Positions 17,226 through 26,026 of a stretch of DNA of 35,612 nt are shown one piece after another. The notes under the pieces were generated by a model that did no database searches, was not told the DNA's origin, and saw only the letters and a list, made by a program, of their open reading frames with translations. The stretch lies in assembly GCA_017632155.1 (NCBI GenBank), contig JAGBRZ010000230.1:1-35612 (forward strand). Direction: 5' to 3'. The position numbers and the translations under genes were made by a program. Source of the DNA: Clostridia bacterium (GTDB lineage Bacteria; Bacillota_A; Clostridia; Oscillospirales; CAG-272). The stretch's first letter is position 1, and every line of letters begins with the position of its first letter.

Positions 17226-18758
17226 TTAACTATGCAGCCAATGACGCACTTCGTCGGCTTTGTTTGCAGAAGACCCTTTCTCCAACATTGCTCTCGGTAC
17301 TATCGTAGGCTGCTCCACCTGAGCGCTTTCAATCGTCACCTTACGCTGGGCAAGCAGACGCTCACCAATCTTTGCCTGAATCTCTAACTTTTGCAGACCA
17401 TCAATCATCGGCTGAAGATCGGCCATTTCCTCCTGTGTGAAGCAACCGCTTTCCTCTACCAGGGTTTTGAGCGACGCAACTTCCTTGTCGTGCTGCTTCT
17501 GTCGCTCGGCCTGCTCAATCGCCTCATACTTGGTCTTGTATTCAGTTAATGTCGCAACACTATCAGACAACTCTTCGTTCTGCCGCTTGAGTTCGCTATA
17601 CTGCTGACTCAGTTCACGTACAGGCAGAGCAATAGACACTCTCTCCACGGAGACAATCTTTACATCGTCACTCTCCACAGAGTAAGACACCTGATCATAC
17701 TCAGATTCAAGCATACTACCATGATGCACCCATGCAATATGTTCTTCAGGCCAAACAAAAGAACAATGCCCCCAATGGCCACAAGCTTTTTCATATGCAA
17801 CCATAAGCTTGTGTATAATGTCAGACATCGTCAATGCAGACGTTTCTACTTGCTGCTCAGGTTTCTGCGGTTCTTCGTTACTCTTTTCGTCCATGGAGAC
17901 AGGATCTTCTGTGGAGATCTCGATACCAGCCTGTGCCTCGTTATCGCCAACTTCAGGGATCTCAATCTCCCCGGTAACAACCTCGGCCACCTCAGTGGCT
18001 GAAGCCTGTTCCTCATTGAGATTCATTTCATCAGTCATAGTTTTCACCTCGTTTTCCATCTGATGTTTGCCAGAAGGACAGCCAGCAAGCAAGTCCTTTG
18101 CCAGCGCCTCAGCAATCATTAGTTCACAATTATCCTGTTCCTGCGCAGCCAAGGATACAACCTTGGCATCCTGCCCATAAGCAGGATAATTAGCATGTCG
18201 CTTATCATCAAAGCCCAGCATAGCATTACCTATAAATTCATAGTCTTGCAGGTACTTAACCCCTTCCTTAAATTCATAAGCACTAATCTGGGCTTCCCAT
18301 GAAGTATTTAACTTACCAAGACTATAAAGGCGCTTAATTGCCGCCACTACATTAGCTTTATCTGTCCATATGCGCTGCTTCGCAAACAAGCAAGGCAACC
18401 GATGCTTGGTGCCATCGGCGGCTGTTACGTTCGCCTTTTTGATATATACTTCATGATGTACGCCAATTTTTTCTGTGCCAAATGTAAGTATGCCGTCTTT
18501 ATCATAAGAGGCTTCATGACCTCCGAAAGTTGGCTCACCCATTGAATTGGTGCAATAATATGCTTTGACAGGCATGAGCTCAAGAGTTTTGGCCCGCCGC
18601 AAAGTCGCAGCTTGTTCCTCATCTGTCTTGCCATAATTAATCTGCGTACCATTACCATTGGGATAATCATAATATGATACAAGATTAACCAGTTCAAGAT
18701 AATTCTTATGCTCTGACAATTCTACAAACGCGCTCTGTACCATCATTTTATCAGCCAT
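17226..18758 (-). CDS. Fused prohead protease-like and scaffold protein, 510 aa
   Basis: The start is ATG 18758 (MADKMMVQSAFVEL) with AGGAGG 8 bases upstream. Residues 1-220 resemble phage head-maturation protease domains: LMPVKAYYCTNSMGEPTFGG, then LNTSWEAQISAYEFKEGVKY, then an EFIGNAMLGFDDKRHANYPA segment matching the usual SWE...IGNALLG...PAY pattern. I cannot assign the catalytic Ser/His with certainty. After a low-complexity acidic linker (about 250-310) comes a globular piece and a long coiled coil (about 370-470), as expected of a scaffold. A protease-scaffold fusion would build and then clear the procapsid core. It overlaps the 43-aa gene upstream by 8 bases. Confidence 0.65.
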   Translation of the reverse strand: MADKMMVQSAFVELSEHKNYLELVNLVSYYDYPNGNGTQINYGKTDEEQAATLRRAKTLELMPVKAYYCTNSMGEPTFGGHEASYDKDGILTFGTEKIGVHHEVYIKKANVTAADGTKHRLPCLFAKQRIWTDKANVVAAIKRLYSLGKLNTSWEAQISAYEFKEGVKYLQDYEFIGNAMLGFDDKRHANYPAYGQDAKVVSLAAQEQDNCELMIAEALAKDLLAGCPSGKHQMENEVKTMTDEMNLNEEQASATEVAEVVTGEIEIPEVGDNEAQAGIEISTEDPVSMDEKSNEEPQKPEQQVETSALTMSDIIHKLMVAYEKACGHWGHCSFVWPEEHIAWVHHGSMLESEYDQVSYSVESDDVKIVSVERVSIALPVRELSQQYSELKRQNEELSDSVATLTEYKTKYEAIEQAERQKQHDKEVASLKTLVEESGCFTQEEMADLQPMIDGLQKLEIQAKIGERLLAQRKVTIESAQVEQPTIVPRAMLEKGSSANKADEVRHWLHS

Positions 18759-18882
18759 CAATGTCACCTCCTTTCAATGCCCCAAATTCATAGTCATCGC
18801 CCAGCACAAATGTCTTGGACTCTTTTTTCCGAAAGAAAAAGCGACACAAAATTGTGCGCCACTTCTGCAATCGCTGCATCAT
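18751..18882 (-). CDS. Small basic protein between portal and protease/scaffold, 43 aa
   Basis: The ATG at 18882 overlaps the portal stop (ATGA), and the TGA at 18751 overlaps the start of the next gene, so the reading frame fills the gap exactly. AAAGG lies about 10 bases upstream. The product starts MMQRLQKWRTILCRFFFRKK and ends in an acidic FVLGDDYEFGALKGGDIDG. The basic first half could be a short membrane- or DNA-associated helix. Coupled overlaps on both sides are the main evidence that it is a gene. Function is unknown. Confidence 0.6.
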   Translation of the reverse strand: MMQRLQKWRTILCRFFFRKKESKTFVLGDDYEFGALKGGDIDG

Positions 18883-20438
18883 GTTGCTTTATGCCTTTCT
18901 TCGTCATAAGCCTGCTTATCCGCTTTACCTTCATCGTTCGACTTGGGACGGCCTCCAGTATTTCCGTTGGTTTGCCCAGTCGTTGTGTAAGCAGTTTGGC
19001 GAGGCGAAAACACTGTCTCAAGTTCGTCTGCGTTTTCCTGTGTGCGCCGAATTCGTTCATCTTCGACTGAGACTCCAAGTAATTCAAACGCGGTCTCATA
19101 ACTACACCCAAGCTTCGTGAACAAAGTATCAACCAAAGCATTCCGAACATCGGCTTCCATCATCTCGGCATCGATAATTTTAACTGTTGGAGCCCATGCA
19201 GGATCCAACCCGACTGTCGCAAGAACTACACGATACCACTTTTTAAGGACGACTTCCAGTTGCCTTGAGATCTTATTGATTGTTCTCATAAGCTGCTTAA
19301 TGCTGATATTCGCAACACTCATAGATGACGTGCTATCGCTTGCAAGGAACGAAATACCTAATGTATTCATGGCTTTCGTTCGATAATACTGCACAAGATT
19401 GATATTCGTGGTTTCTGCTTTAGGTTCCACATACTCAATCGACTCAACCGTAGGGGGAGTTGTTACAACTACAGTCGGTTGCCGCCATGCATCAAGCAGA
19501 GTTTGATGTGCATACGCCATTTCAGGGAATCCTGACCTGTTATAATCTTCTCCTAATATCTCTTTATGGAGCCGCTGATGAATAATCTTTTTCGCTCGCG
19601 CATTTGCAACAGAGCGGTCAGCTTTGCCAAAATCTTCAAGTGTCAGTGTTGGCGGTAGCGCTCGGAAAATCGGCGTAAGCCCATATTTCATATTCTGGTG
19701 ATTGACACGCATCACACACGAGTACTCAACGGGGAGCTGGGCATATTGCTCATTTTGGCGATATGCGTCATAAACTTCTTTGGGATATGTCTGCTTTACT
19801 TCTTCATCCATATTGGCAAAGAACAAAGGCTTGCGATTCTTTTTCTTTGTATAATTCTTCTGCAAACGAGACTTGAGTTCTTGCATATCAATCAATACAC
19901 ATGGCTGGTCGCCTTTGCAATAATCGCTCACCAGCGCAACACCCAAAGGATAGTAATCCACAACATAACTGCCGCCAGACTCCCGTAAACAAGCAATATA
20001 TGTACCATCGCGCCAAGTAGAAGACACACTTTGAACAATTAAATTGCTCAGATTAATCTGTTCATTAAAGTCCTCAATAACTTGTTTTACTTCTGCACGT
20101 CTTGCGGGTTCAATCCCTTTATAAGACAATCTTACTTTTGTGTTAATATTGTTTTCAATACTTTCAAAAGTAAGACCAATTATGTCATCCATATTAACAT
20201 ACTGTCTCGCCAGCCCAATAATTGTCAAAGTATTGTCCAAGTTATTTTGTGGCGAACCAGCAAGATTTCGCAAACGATCATACGTAACAGATGGGGTTGA
20301 CGATTCTCCACCCAAGATATTTGCATACGCCATATTCTTAGGATCGTACATCTTTTCAGCATCCTTGACACGTTGTTCATATGTCAATTCAGTCGAGTCA
20401 ACTTGCGTATCGCCATAATGAATTTGTGCATTTCCCAT
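18879..20438 (-). CDS. Portal protein, 519 aa
   Basis: The start is ATG 20438 (MGNAQIHYGDTQV), preceded by AGGAGG; an in-frame TTG that contains this site is rejected. The protein has portal length and order (right after the large terminase), with an N-terminal helical clip/wing part, YDRLRNLAGSPQNNLDNTLT near residue 60, the segment WRDGTYIACLRESGGSYVVD, a middle stem region and the C-terminal ISFLASDSTSSMSVANISIK with long helices, then a low-complexity Gly/Asn/Lys tail. It resembles the SPbeta YonE type of portal as I remember it. It would form the dodecameric DNA channel of the head. Confidence 0.85.
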   Translation of the reverse strand: MGNAQIHYGDTQVDSTELTYEQRVKDAEKMYDPKNMAYANILGGESSTPSVTYDRLRNLAGSPQNNLDNTLTIIGLARQYVNMDDIIGLTFESIENNINTKVRLSYKGIEPARRAEVKQVIEDFNEQINLSNLIVQSVSSTWRDGTYIACLRESGGSYVVDYYPLGVALVSDYCKGDQPCVLIDMQELKSRLQKNYTKKKNRKPLFFANMDEEVKQTYPKEVYDAYRQNEQYAQLPVEYSCVMRVNHQNMKYGLTPIFRALPPTLTLEDFGKADRSVANARAKKIIHQRLHKEILGEDYNRSGFPEMAYAHQTLLDAWRQPTVVVTTPPTVESIEYVEPKAETTNINLVQYYRTKAMNTLGISFLASDSTSSMSVANISIKQLMRTINKISRQLEVVLKKWYRVVLATVGLDPAWAPTVKIIDAEMMEADVRNALVDTLFTKLGCSYETAFELLGVSVEDERIRRTQENADELETVFSPRQTAYTTTGQTNGNTGGRPKSNDEGKADKQAYDEERHKAT

Positions 20439-20451
20439 GCCATCACCTCCT

Positions 20452-22284
20452 TTATTCAAAATTCACTGCACTAACCATCGTAGGAAGCGTCTCGTATGAG
20501 ACGGTTTCAGTTTTCTTGACAATTTGTCCACGCCTCATCTGAGCCAAGCGCCAGCACAACAGTCCAAACGCAAACACTCGGTCATCGTGCATCTTATTAC
20601 GCTTATCAGGGGGATAGTTGTATGACTCGTTCCCGTTTGAAACATACTTGCACATCGTTACGCACTCTGTCTTCAACAGTTCCATTTGCGTCAAACTAAT
20701 TTGCTCTTCAACGGTTAGCTCATGTCTTTGCTCATTACCTTCATCATCAATGAACACAACATAATCGCGACTTACATCATAATCAATCGGGAACTCCACA
20801 ACACCCAGCTTTACCATATCCTCAATTGCCTTAAAAATCAAATTGCGATTCTGCTTGGGATCGACCAGAATCATTTTATCCACTGCATCTGGATAGGACT
20901 GTTTGCTGGTCTTGTTGGCTTTATGTGCTCTATCGATTAATCCTTTGTGCTTTTTGCCCTTGGCATCATACCAATCTTCCAACAAATAGTCAGACACGCC
21001 ACCAATAATTTGTCCGGCAGCACCGGCATCAGCCATAATCGAATCAATACATTCATAATCAAGACGCCCGTGCTCTGTACCGTTATAAGCAAGCAACAAT
21101 TTCTTAAACACTTTCGCCTGTTCTGGAAAAATCATAGGTGTTTTGTTCTTCGCCTTAACATCTACCAGCGAAACCACGTTCACCATCTTCATTCGCCAGC
21201 CAATTTCAGGATCATCAATTAACTCAGCAATCTCAATAACTGAATTATCGTTCAGACGAGCTGAGTCCCATGACATAATATAAATGTGCTGTCCTTGTGG
21301 ATTACTCAAAGCTGGCAGATATTGTTTTGTATGCTGCATCAAGTCGCGACGGGTAAGGATCTGTCCTTCGTGCGCATCGGCAGAGAACTTGTTGTATAAT
21401 TCACGCATGGCTTTCTCGCGATCATCTGCAATCGCTTTATCCACTTTGTCCTTACTAATCAACGGCACAGGGATTTTCTCTCCATCGACAGTTGCAGACA
21501 AAACTGCGTCAATATCAAAATTACAAGCCCAGTATTTCGTATCTCCCATCAGCATACGAGTTGTAAATAGCTTCCCCTTTTTATAAAAACCAGATTCACG
21601 ATCTGAAGCAGACGAAGCATATATAAGCTGCCTATAGAAATTCTTTGGTTCCAATGCAACATTGATGCCGCCACCCAGTTTGAAATTTTCGTCCTGATTG
21701 GCGAACTGTTCAGCCTGAGCAAACAGCTCATCAGAAAACCATGCAGCCTCATCAAAGTACACGTTGCCACGTTTACCTTTAATATTGACAATATCCGAGT
21801 TCAACGTGAATATTTGCGAACCATTGAACAAATTCACATTAAAAGAGGCTGGGTTATGCGAAAACCCATCCCCTGCGAACTCTGCCCTAATCTCGCTCAT
21901 AAATACATCGGTCAATCCGGTAAAGGATTCGATTTCGCGTTTTGCAATCTTTTCAATTTTTGAAAACGTCTCTTTGGCCTGTTCGCCTGTATTGCCAATA
22001 AAGTATGATACGTTATATGGTATCAACAAACTGCGCAACATACAATATATAGCCATGGATGTGGATTTTGCTCCGTTGCGGCATACAAGCCACCAAGCAA
22101 ACTGTGCCAACCATGAATTCTGAATCATGTACTTTTGATAATCCAGCAGGTCTATGCCAAAAAAGCGGCTTGCAAAAGCAACAGGATACCTACGCCCCCA
22201 GTTTATCACCCGGCAATACTTATCATAAGTTTCCAACTTACGTTGAGAAAACTCTTTTTTAGTCTCCTTCGGAATTATCAGCAT
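20452..22284 (-). CDS. Terminase large subunit, 610 aa
   Basis: The ATPase half has a Walker A-like CRNGAKST (residues 68-75; the usual Gly before Lys is Ala, as in some phage terminases) and Walker B VYFDEA near 175-180. The nuclease half has SWDSAR around residue 340, a second acidic strand IMADAG, and HDDRVFAFGL near the C-terminus, together the expected Asp triad. ATG 22284 has GAGGAG 10 bases upstream; an ATG eight codons earlier is possible. Its start lies inside the end of the preceding gene, which suggests coupling with the putative small subunit. It packages DNA at the portal encoded next. Confidence 0.93.
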   Translation of the reverse strand: MLIIPKETKKEFSQRKLETYDKYCRVINWGRRYPVAFASRFFGIDLLDYQKYMIQNSWLAQFAWWLVCRNGAKSTSMAIYCMLRSLLIPYNVSYFIGNTGEQAKETFSKIEKIAKREIESFTGLTDVFMSEIRAEFAGDGFSHNPASFNVNLFNGSQIFTLNSDIVNIKGKRGNVYFDEAAWFSDELFAQAEQFANQDENFKLGGGINVALEPKNFYRQLIYASSASDRESGFYKKGKLFTTRMLMGDTKYWACNFDIDAVLSATVDGEKIPVPLISKDKVDKAIADDREKAMRELYNKFSADAHEGQILTRRDLMQHTKQYLPALSNPQGQHIYIMSWDSARLNDNSVIEIAELIDDPEIGWRMKMVNVVSLVDVKAKNKTPMIFPEQAKVFKKLLLAYNGTEHGRLDYECIDSIMADAGAAGQIIGGVSDYLLEDWYDAKGKKHKGLIDRAHKANKTSKQSYPDAVDKMILVDPKQNRNLIFKAIEDMVKLGVVEFPIDYDVSRDYVVFIDDEGNEQRHELTVEEQISLTQMELLKTECVTMCKYVSNGNESYNYPPDKRNKMHDDRVFAFGLLCWRLAQMRRGQIVKKTETVSYETLPTMVSAVNFE

Positions 22285-23509
22285 CGTCCACACTCTCCTC
22301 GGGGTCATTGCCCACTATCGTATCGCCTGTGGGCACATACCCGTCTCTGTATGCATGCTCCAGTTTGATTTTTAGCAAACGAATTTCCTCATCCTGCTCC
22401 ATGACCTTCTGTTCATACTCGCGCACGATGATACTTTGTTCAGCCACCATTTTAGCATATTCGTCGCCTGTAAGCTGTAATTCATTTATTAGCCCACGGG
22501 CATTGGTTTCTGCTATTAGGCGATACGTGTCTGCCATTTTTGCTGTTACAACATTGGCTTTCGCTGCGTCAATGCCGTTGTCAAGCATTTCCTTCATAAT
22601 GGCTGTCAGTGCGTTGGTGGACTTGGCCTTTTTGCCAGATCCAATTGCTGAGATAGCATTTTCTTTTGCCATTTCGTTTACACTGTGTAACAATTTTGTT
22701 TTAGTACTGACCATATTTGTAACATCAGACATTTCTGGTTGAAGACTTTTTAACTGACTGTTGATCAATACATTAATCTGAGCGATTTGCAAATATGTCT
22801 TGCACATATTAATAACCGCCTGAATCTTATGCGGGTCTTCAACAACTTCATCACTCATATAGCCAGACATCGTATTAAACAAAAAGCGACGATCTTCCGT
22901 CGTATAAGTTTCATCATCAAAACAGTCATAGCCCAGAGTCTGCAAAATATAGTTCTTATTGCGATGATCTGCTGCCGTCCAATTAGTCTCCAGCAGTTTG
23001 CGCATTTGCGACGGGTCTTTAAATGCTTGGTTCTCACGATTTAATTCAAGCAGATATGTTGCAAATGTACGTCCTTTGTATTGTGCGCCATTAAGAGAGC
23101 GTATATATTTACCCAGCGTCACGCCAGTGTCGCTCTTTTGTGCCATTGACTCATACTGGCGCTCAGAAAAATAAACGCCCATCAACGAACACATAAGCAG
23201 CATCGCAAATTTCTGGCTTTGATACATTTCTGCATATTCATTGTAAAGTCTATTGCCACAAATTGTACAAATCGTACTATAACCATCGTTCCCGCTAAGA
23301 AACGTAGCATGAGGAATAACATAAAAATAATTTTCCGCAGTATCTGCCCGCACCGTCCCACAAAAAGTGCATTTATATAATTTAGGGAGTTTCGATACGT
23401 CGATATTGCTCTTTACCTTCTCCACTGGCTTGCCGTCTTTGTCCCTTTTATAGGCTCTTTTTGTAGGACGAGCAATATTGGGATCAGGTTCTTTCCTTGG
23501 CCTACCCAT
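22259..23509 (-). CDS. Putative terminase small subunit with AT-hook and zinc finger, about 416 aa
   Basis: The protein begins MGRPRKEPDPNIARPTKRAY, with an AT-hook-like GRPRK core and a long basic stretch. It then has CxxC at about residues 47-50 and CxxC at about 81-84 (CTFCG and CTICGN), a likely zinc finger. The rest is helical with a coiled coil near the end (IIVREYEQKVMEQDEEIRLL) and an acidic tail. It is immediately upstream of, and overlaps, the large terminase, the normal place for the DNA-recognition subunit. It is about twice the length of typical small terminases and shows no obvious helix-turn-helix, so the call is mostly positional. A GTG two codons earlier could also serve as the start. 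Confidence 0.6.
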   Translation of the reverse strand: MGRPRKEPDPNIARPTKRAYKRDKDGKPVEKVKSNIDVSKLPKLYKCTFCGTVRADTAENYFYVIPHATFLSGNDGYSTICTICGNRLYNEYAEMYQSQKFAMLLMCSLMGVYFSERQYESMAQKSDTGVTLGKYIRSLNGAQYKGRTFATYLLELNRENQAFKDPSQMRKLLETNWTAADHRNKNYILQTLGYDCFDDETYTTEDRRFLFNTMSGYMSDEVVEDPHKIQAVINMCKTYLQIAQINVLINSQLKSLQPEMSDVTNMVSTKTKLLHSVNEMAKENAISAIGSGKKAKSTNALTAIMKEMLDNGIDAAKANVVTAKMADTYRLIAETNARGLINELQLTGDEYAKMVAEQSIIVREYEQKVMEQDEEIRLLKIKLEHAYRDGYVPTGDTIVGNDPEESVDDADNSEGD

Positions 23510-23537
23510 TCTCACAAAACCTTTCTGACGGCAGTTG

Positions 23538-24050
23538 TTATTTTACTTTGAACCCTGCCTTTATTAAACCATAACGTAAAGCATTCACATGATAGCCATG
23601 TTTCTGCAGTTCCTCCCTTGTCCGCGCAACAAAGGGGCGCGGCTCCAAGAAAGTAGGGCCAGACGGCATTGAGCTATGCTTATGCGTATACCCAACAGCG
23701 CCCGCGTCCCCATATTCTATCAACGCAGGCAAGTCAAACACATATGAACGTTCGCAGCCGTCATCTGCAAATTGGGTGTCATAAGCATCATATTCGTCAT
23801 TTGGCCGTGTTACGTTACGAATACGCAGCACAGTTCCCTTAACATCGGCCAGCATGTTATCTTCATCAGACAAGCCACCGTTGTCCTTGCGGCGGTCATA
23901 TTTTACAGTCCGAGGATAAACGCCATAAACTTCTTCTTCAATGGCTTCTTTCTGCACATCACGAACAACATCAGCAACTTCGTTTGCAAGGACTTTCGCC
24001 ACTTGTTTTTCGATATGGACTTTCAAAGCCGCCACACTGCTGAAGATCAT
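23538..24050 (-). CDS. HK97 gp10-like (neck / tail completion) protein, 170 aa
   Basis: An N-terminal amphipathic helix (LKVHIEKQVAKVLANEVADV) is followed by YPRTVKYDRRKDNGGLSDED and near the end by a PRPFVARTREELQ phrase. This combination is typical of HK97 gp10-like head-tail or minor structural proteins. ATG 24050 was chosen; a TTG six codons earlier overlaps the ribosome site. It is unusual that this gene lies upstream of the terminase genes instead of with the connector genes 9-10 kb downstream. Confidence 0.65.
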   Translation of the reverse strand: MIFSSVAALKVHIEKQVAKVLANEVADVVRDVQKEAIEEEVYGVYPRTVKYDRRKDNGGLSDEDNMLADVKGTVLRIRNVTRPNDEYDAYDTQFADDGCERSYVFDLPALIEYGDAGAVGYTHKHSSMPSGPTFLEPRPFVARTREELQKHGYHVNALRYGLIKAGFKVK

Positions 24051-24174
24051 AGCGCCACCCTCTTTCAAAACATCATAAATTGCCTATTATCTCACTTCGG
24101 CGCAAATCGCTGTTAAATAATTTAAGACGTCATCCAGTCTTGCAGTTTATTAGCAATCCGGACTTTGAAGAACT

Positions 24175-24459
24175 TCAACACCTTACCATCTCGTAGATCG
24201 TGTTACTCGTTTCAATTACAAGATTGTCCTCGCCGACTTGGACATCAACGACTATGCTCGTCCAGAGAGAAGTGCCGGAAAGATCAGTTCCGTCTCGATC
24301 ACGAACATAGTCAATCACACATGAATCCCATTTGACAAGGACAGTCGGGTCAATGTCAACTACACAACCTATTTGCGAGGGGTACATTCTGTCAACTCTT
24401 GCAGTGTTCCGTTTACCGCGTCTGCCGGAGTGCTTAATAGACTTAATGACATACTCCAT
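24175..24459 (-). CDS. Small hypothetical protein, 94 aa
   Basis: GAGGAG lies about 8 bases before the ATG. The product is a predicted beta-rich protein (MEYVIKSIKHSGRRGKRNTA, then RMYPSQIGCVVDIDPTVLVK) ending in ETSNTIYEMVRC. The basic N-terminal patch could contact nucleic acid. I do not recognise a family. It is the last of a run of small genes between the RNA polymerase gene and the packaging genes. The 124 bases between its stop and the next gene's ATG hold no ORF with a ribosome site that I could find. Confidence 0.6.
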   Translation of the reverse strand: MEYVIKSIKHSGRRGKRNTARVDRMYPSQIGCVVDIDPTVLVKWDSCVIDYVRDRDGTDLSGTSLWTSIVVDVQVGEDNLVIETSNTIYEMVRC

Positions 24460-24542
24460 CGTATTTCTCCTCTATTATTTCTTGACCTCTACATCCTCTT
24501 TATAGTCAAGCGGCAGATATCCCAATCTTACTATCAGAGCCT

Positions 24543-24752
24543 TTAAGCAGACTCACGCGGAGTATAGTCCATATCCTTCTTGATAGTGATGCTCACACCG
24601 TCAACATCTTTCCACTGCATCAACACGTCCTCTATCAGACTAAAGACCTGCACATTGTCTTTGCCGACTTCTTCAATCTTCCACTCGCGTTCGTCATTAT
24701 CGTAATAAATTGTCGCTTTCGCAAAAGCCTGAGACTTAGTCAACTTCGCCAT
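24543..24752 (-). CDS. YonK-like small protein, 69 aa
   Basis: The ATG follows AGGAGG by 7 bases, and the gene abuts the upstream stop. The product has the pattern WKIEEVGKDNVQVFSLIEDV followed by VSITIKKDMDYTPRES, which resembles what I remember of Bacillus phage SPbeta YonK (strand, sort-of-YS/DF-x-EIL helix, then V-S-I-T-I-K-E). YonK has a solved structure but no clear function. In SPbeta, yonK lies between the RNA polymerase gene yonO and the packaging genes, as it does here. Resemblance is by memory of a short family, so confidence in the name is modest. Confidence 0.55.
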   Translation of the reverse strand: MAKLTKSQAFAKATIYYDNDEREWKIEEVGKDNVQVFSLIEDVLMQWKDVDGVSITIKKDMDYTPRESA

Positions 24753-24754
24753 TA

Positions 24755-25051
24755 TTAATCCTCCTTAACCCTATAACCATCAAATCGATCAGTTCCGCGT
24801 CCATCTCCTACAGGCCGTCCGCGCATGCGCCCCAGCAGCGCCAACACGCCTGGGGTTTCCGTAGCATAGTATGTTGATTTACGCGGATGCTGTTTGCAAG
24901 TGCGGGTCACGTATAGGTCAGGGAACTTCTTGCGAATCTCCATCGCCTCTTGCTTCGTTACACAAATCACAAAATCACTCTTTCTTGTTTTCGGGTAGGA
25001 TAGTCCCCCATCCTGCCACTCATAAAGGACACCAATACAAAACGCCCGCAA
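24755..25051 (-). CDS. Small hypothetical protein, about 98 aa, start uncertain
   Basis: The reading frame is clear from about codon 5 on (FCIGVLYEWQDGGLSYPK, then KSDFVICVTKQEAMEIRKKF), ending with an Arg/Gly-rich segment GRMRGRPVGDGRGTD. The first available start is a TTG at 25051 that sits inside the arm of a terminator-like hairpin with no spaced ribosome site, so the true start is unknown and may be a non-standard codon just downstream. The GRP core within the Arg/Gly tail is AT-hook-like. The stop is followed at once by the ribosome site of the YonK-like gene. Confidence 0.5.
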   Translation of the reverse strand: MRAFCIGVLYEWQDGGLSYPKTRKSDFVICVTKQEAMEIRKKFPDLYVTRTCKQHPRKSTYYATETPGVLALLGRMRGRPVGDGRGTDRFDGYRVKED

Positions 25052-25078
25052 ACCCTTGTGTAGACTTGGGTTGCGGGC
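25036..25078 (-). terminator. Terminator-like hairpin after the zinc-cluster gene
   Basis: On the minus strand, GCCCGCAACCC pairs with GGGTTTGCGGGC (one bulged base) around a 12-base loop, followed by GTTTTGT. It lies 25 bases after the stop of the 307-aa gene and overlaps the presumed start of the next gene, so it may work as an attenuator and not as an absolute stop. Confidence 0.6.
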
Positions 25079-25102
25079 ATCGCATGCTTTTAATTGATAT
25101 GC

Positions 25103-26026
25103 TTACGTGTGTTTCTGGCGGGACTTACGCGCCTGCAGTCTATTATTTTCCTTTCGATGCTTTTGCTGGCATAATACACATCGTAGTGATTTATGGTTCT
25201 TAATATCAACCTCAAACGATTCACCGCAATCGCAACAAACCACCCGACGCGTTTGGGCATCGACTCTTTGATAGCCTTGGTGTTCATCACAATAACACCG
25301 GTTTTTAGCGTGTGATCTAAATGCCTTCCAACACTGCACACATACATAAGCCGTCTGACAACCGTGCAGCCAGTCCCAATAAGTCCCCAACTGCTCATAG
25401 TCAGTTATCCTAACGGCCAAGCGTCCGTCAAATCTAATACGATCAGCAAAATTAAGCTTAAAAGGACTGCCTTTACAGTGCATCACATCAATTAGTCCAC
25501 GCTCATATAGTTCACGCAGCCCGTCTACGCCTGCGTATCCACGCGGTAAACGAGCTATGCGGCCCAATCTCGACAAGCGTACATTGTTCGCATAGGTGAA
25601 AATCGTGTAAGTATCCTGTCTACGTATCTCATAACAATATTTATCAAGTTTCTTCTGAACCATAATGACGAATAATACTCGTTTCGCAGCGTCACTAATA
25701 TCCTGCTCATCAATAAAGTTTATCTCCTCGACGAACATGTCAACATAAGGACACTCAACCAGTATACTGTCCCGCTTCTGAATAAACTTTACCGCCCGTC
25801 CAACGGCCACCAACCAATATCGCACTGGCGTATCAGGGTAATGCGCAGTACAAAACGCAATCAATGAATCCCGCACCTCACTGGGCTTTTGTCCTCGATC
25901 CTTAAACAATAACGCCAGCAGTCGTATTTCATAGGGCCATTGTTTCATGTTTTGAAAACCATCTCTATAAATTTTCTCAGCGTATGTCCGCTGATGGTAT
26001 TTAATATAATCCTTTGTCAAACCCAA
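25103..26026 (-). CDS. Zinc-cluster protein overlapping the RNA polymerase gene, 307 aa
   Basis: The start is a TTG at 26026 inside the last codons of the polymerase gene, with GGAGG four bases upstream, so the two are translationally coupled. Residues 1-215 are helical and basic and unknown to me. Residues about 222-300 hold four closely spaced metal-site pairs: CVQC, CYCDEH, CCDCGESFEV and CVLCQQKH, suggesting two or more zinc ribbons. The C-terminus is strongly basic (QARKSRQKHT). Such a tail suits nucleic-acid or polymerase binding. Because it is co-translated with a single-chain RNA polymerase, a promoter-recognition or processivity role is a reasonable guess but not shown by sequence. 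Confidence 0.65.
   Translation of the reverse strand: MGLTKDYIKYHQRTYAEKIYRDGFQNMKQWPYEIRLLALLFKDRGQKPSEVRDSLIAFCTAHYPDTPVRYWLVAVGRAVKFIQKRDSILVECPYVDMFVEEINFIDEQDISDAAKRVLFVIMVQKKLDKYCYEIRRQDTYTIFTYANNVRLSRLGRIARLPRGYAGVDGLRELYERGLIDVMHCKGSPFKLNFADRIRFDGRLAVRITDYEQLGTYWDWLHGCQTAYVCVQCWKAFRSHAKNRCYCDEHQGYQRVDAQTRRVVCCDCGESFEVDIKNHKSLRCVLCQQKHRKENNRLQARKSRQKHT

Noticed and set aside
18794..19150. 118-codon minus frame overlapping the portal end
   Set aside because: Lies out of frame within the portal gene. The gap is better filled by the 43-aa frame with coupled overlaps.
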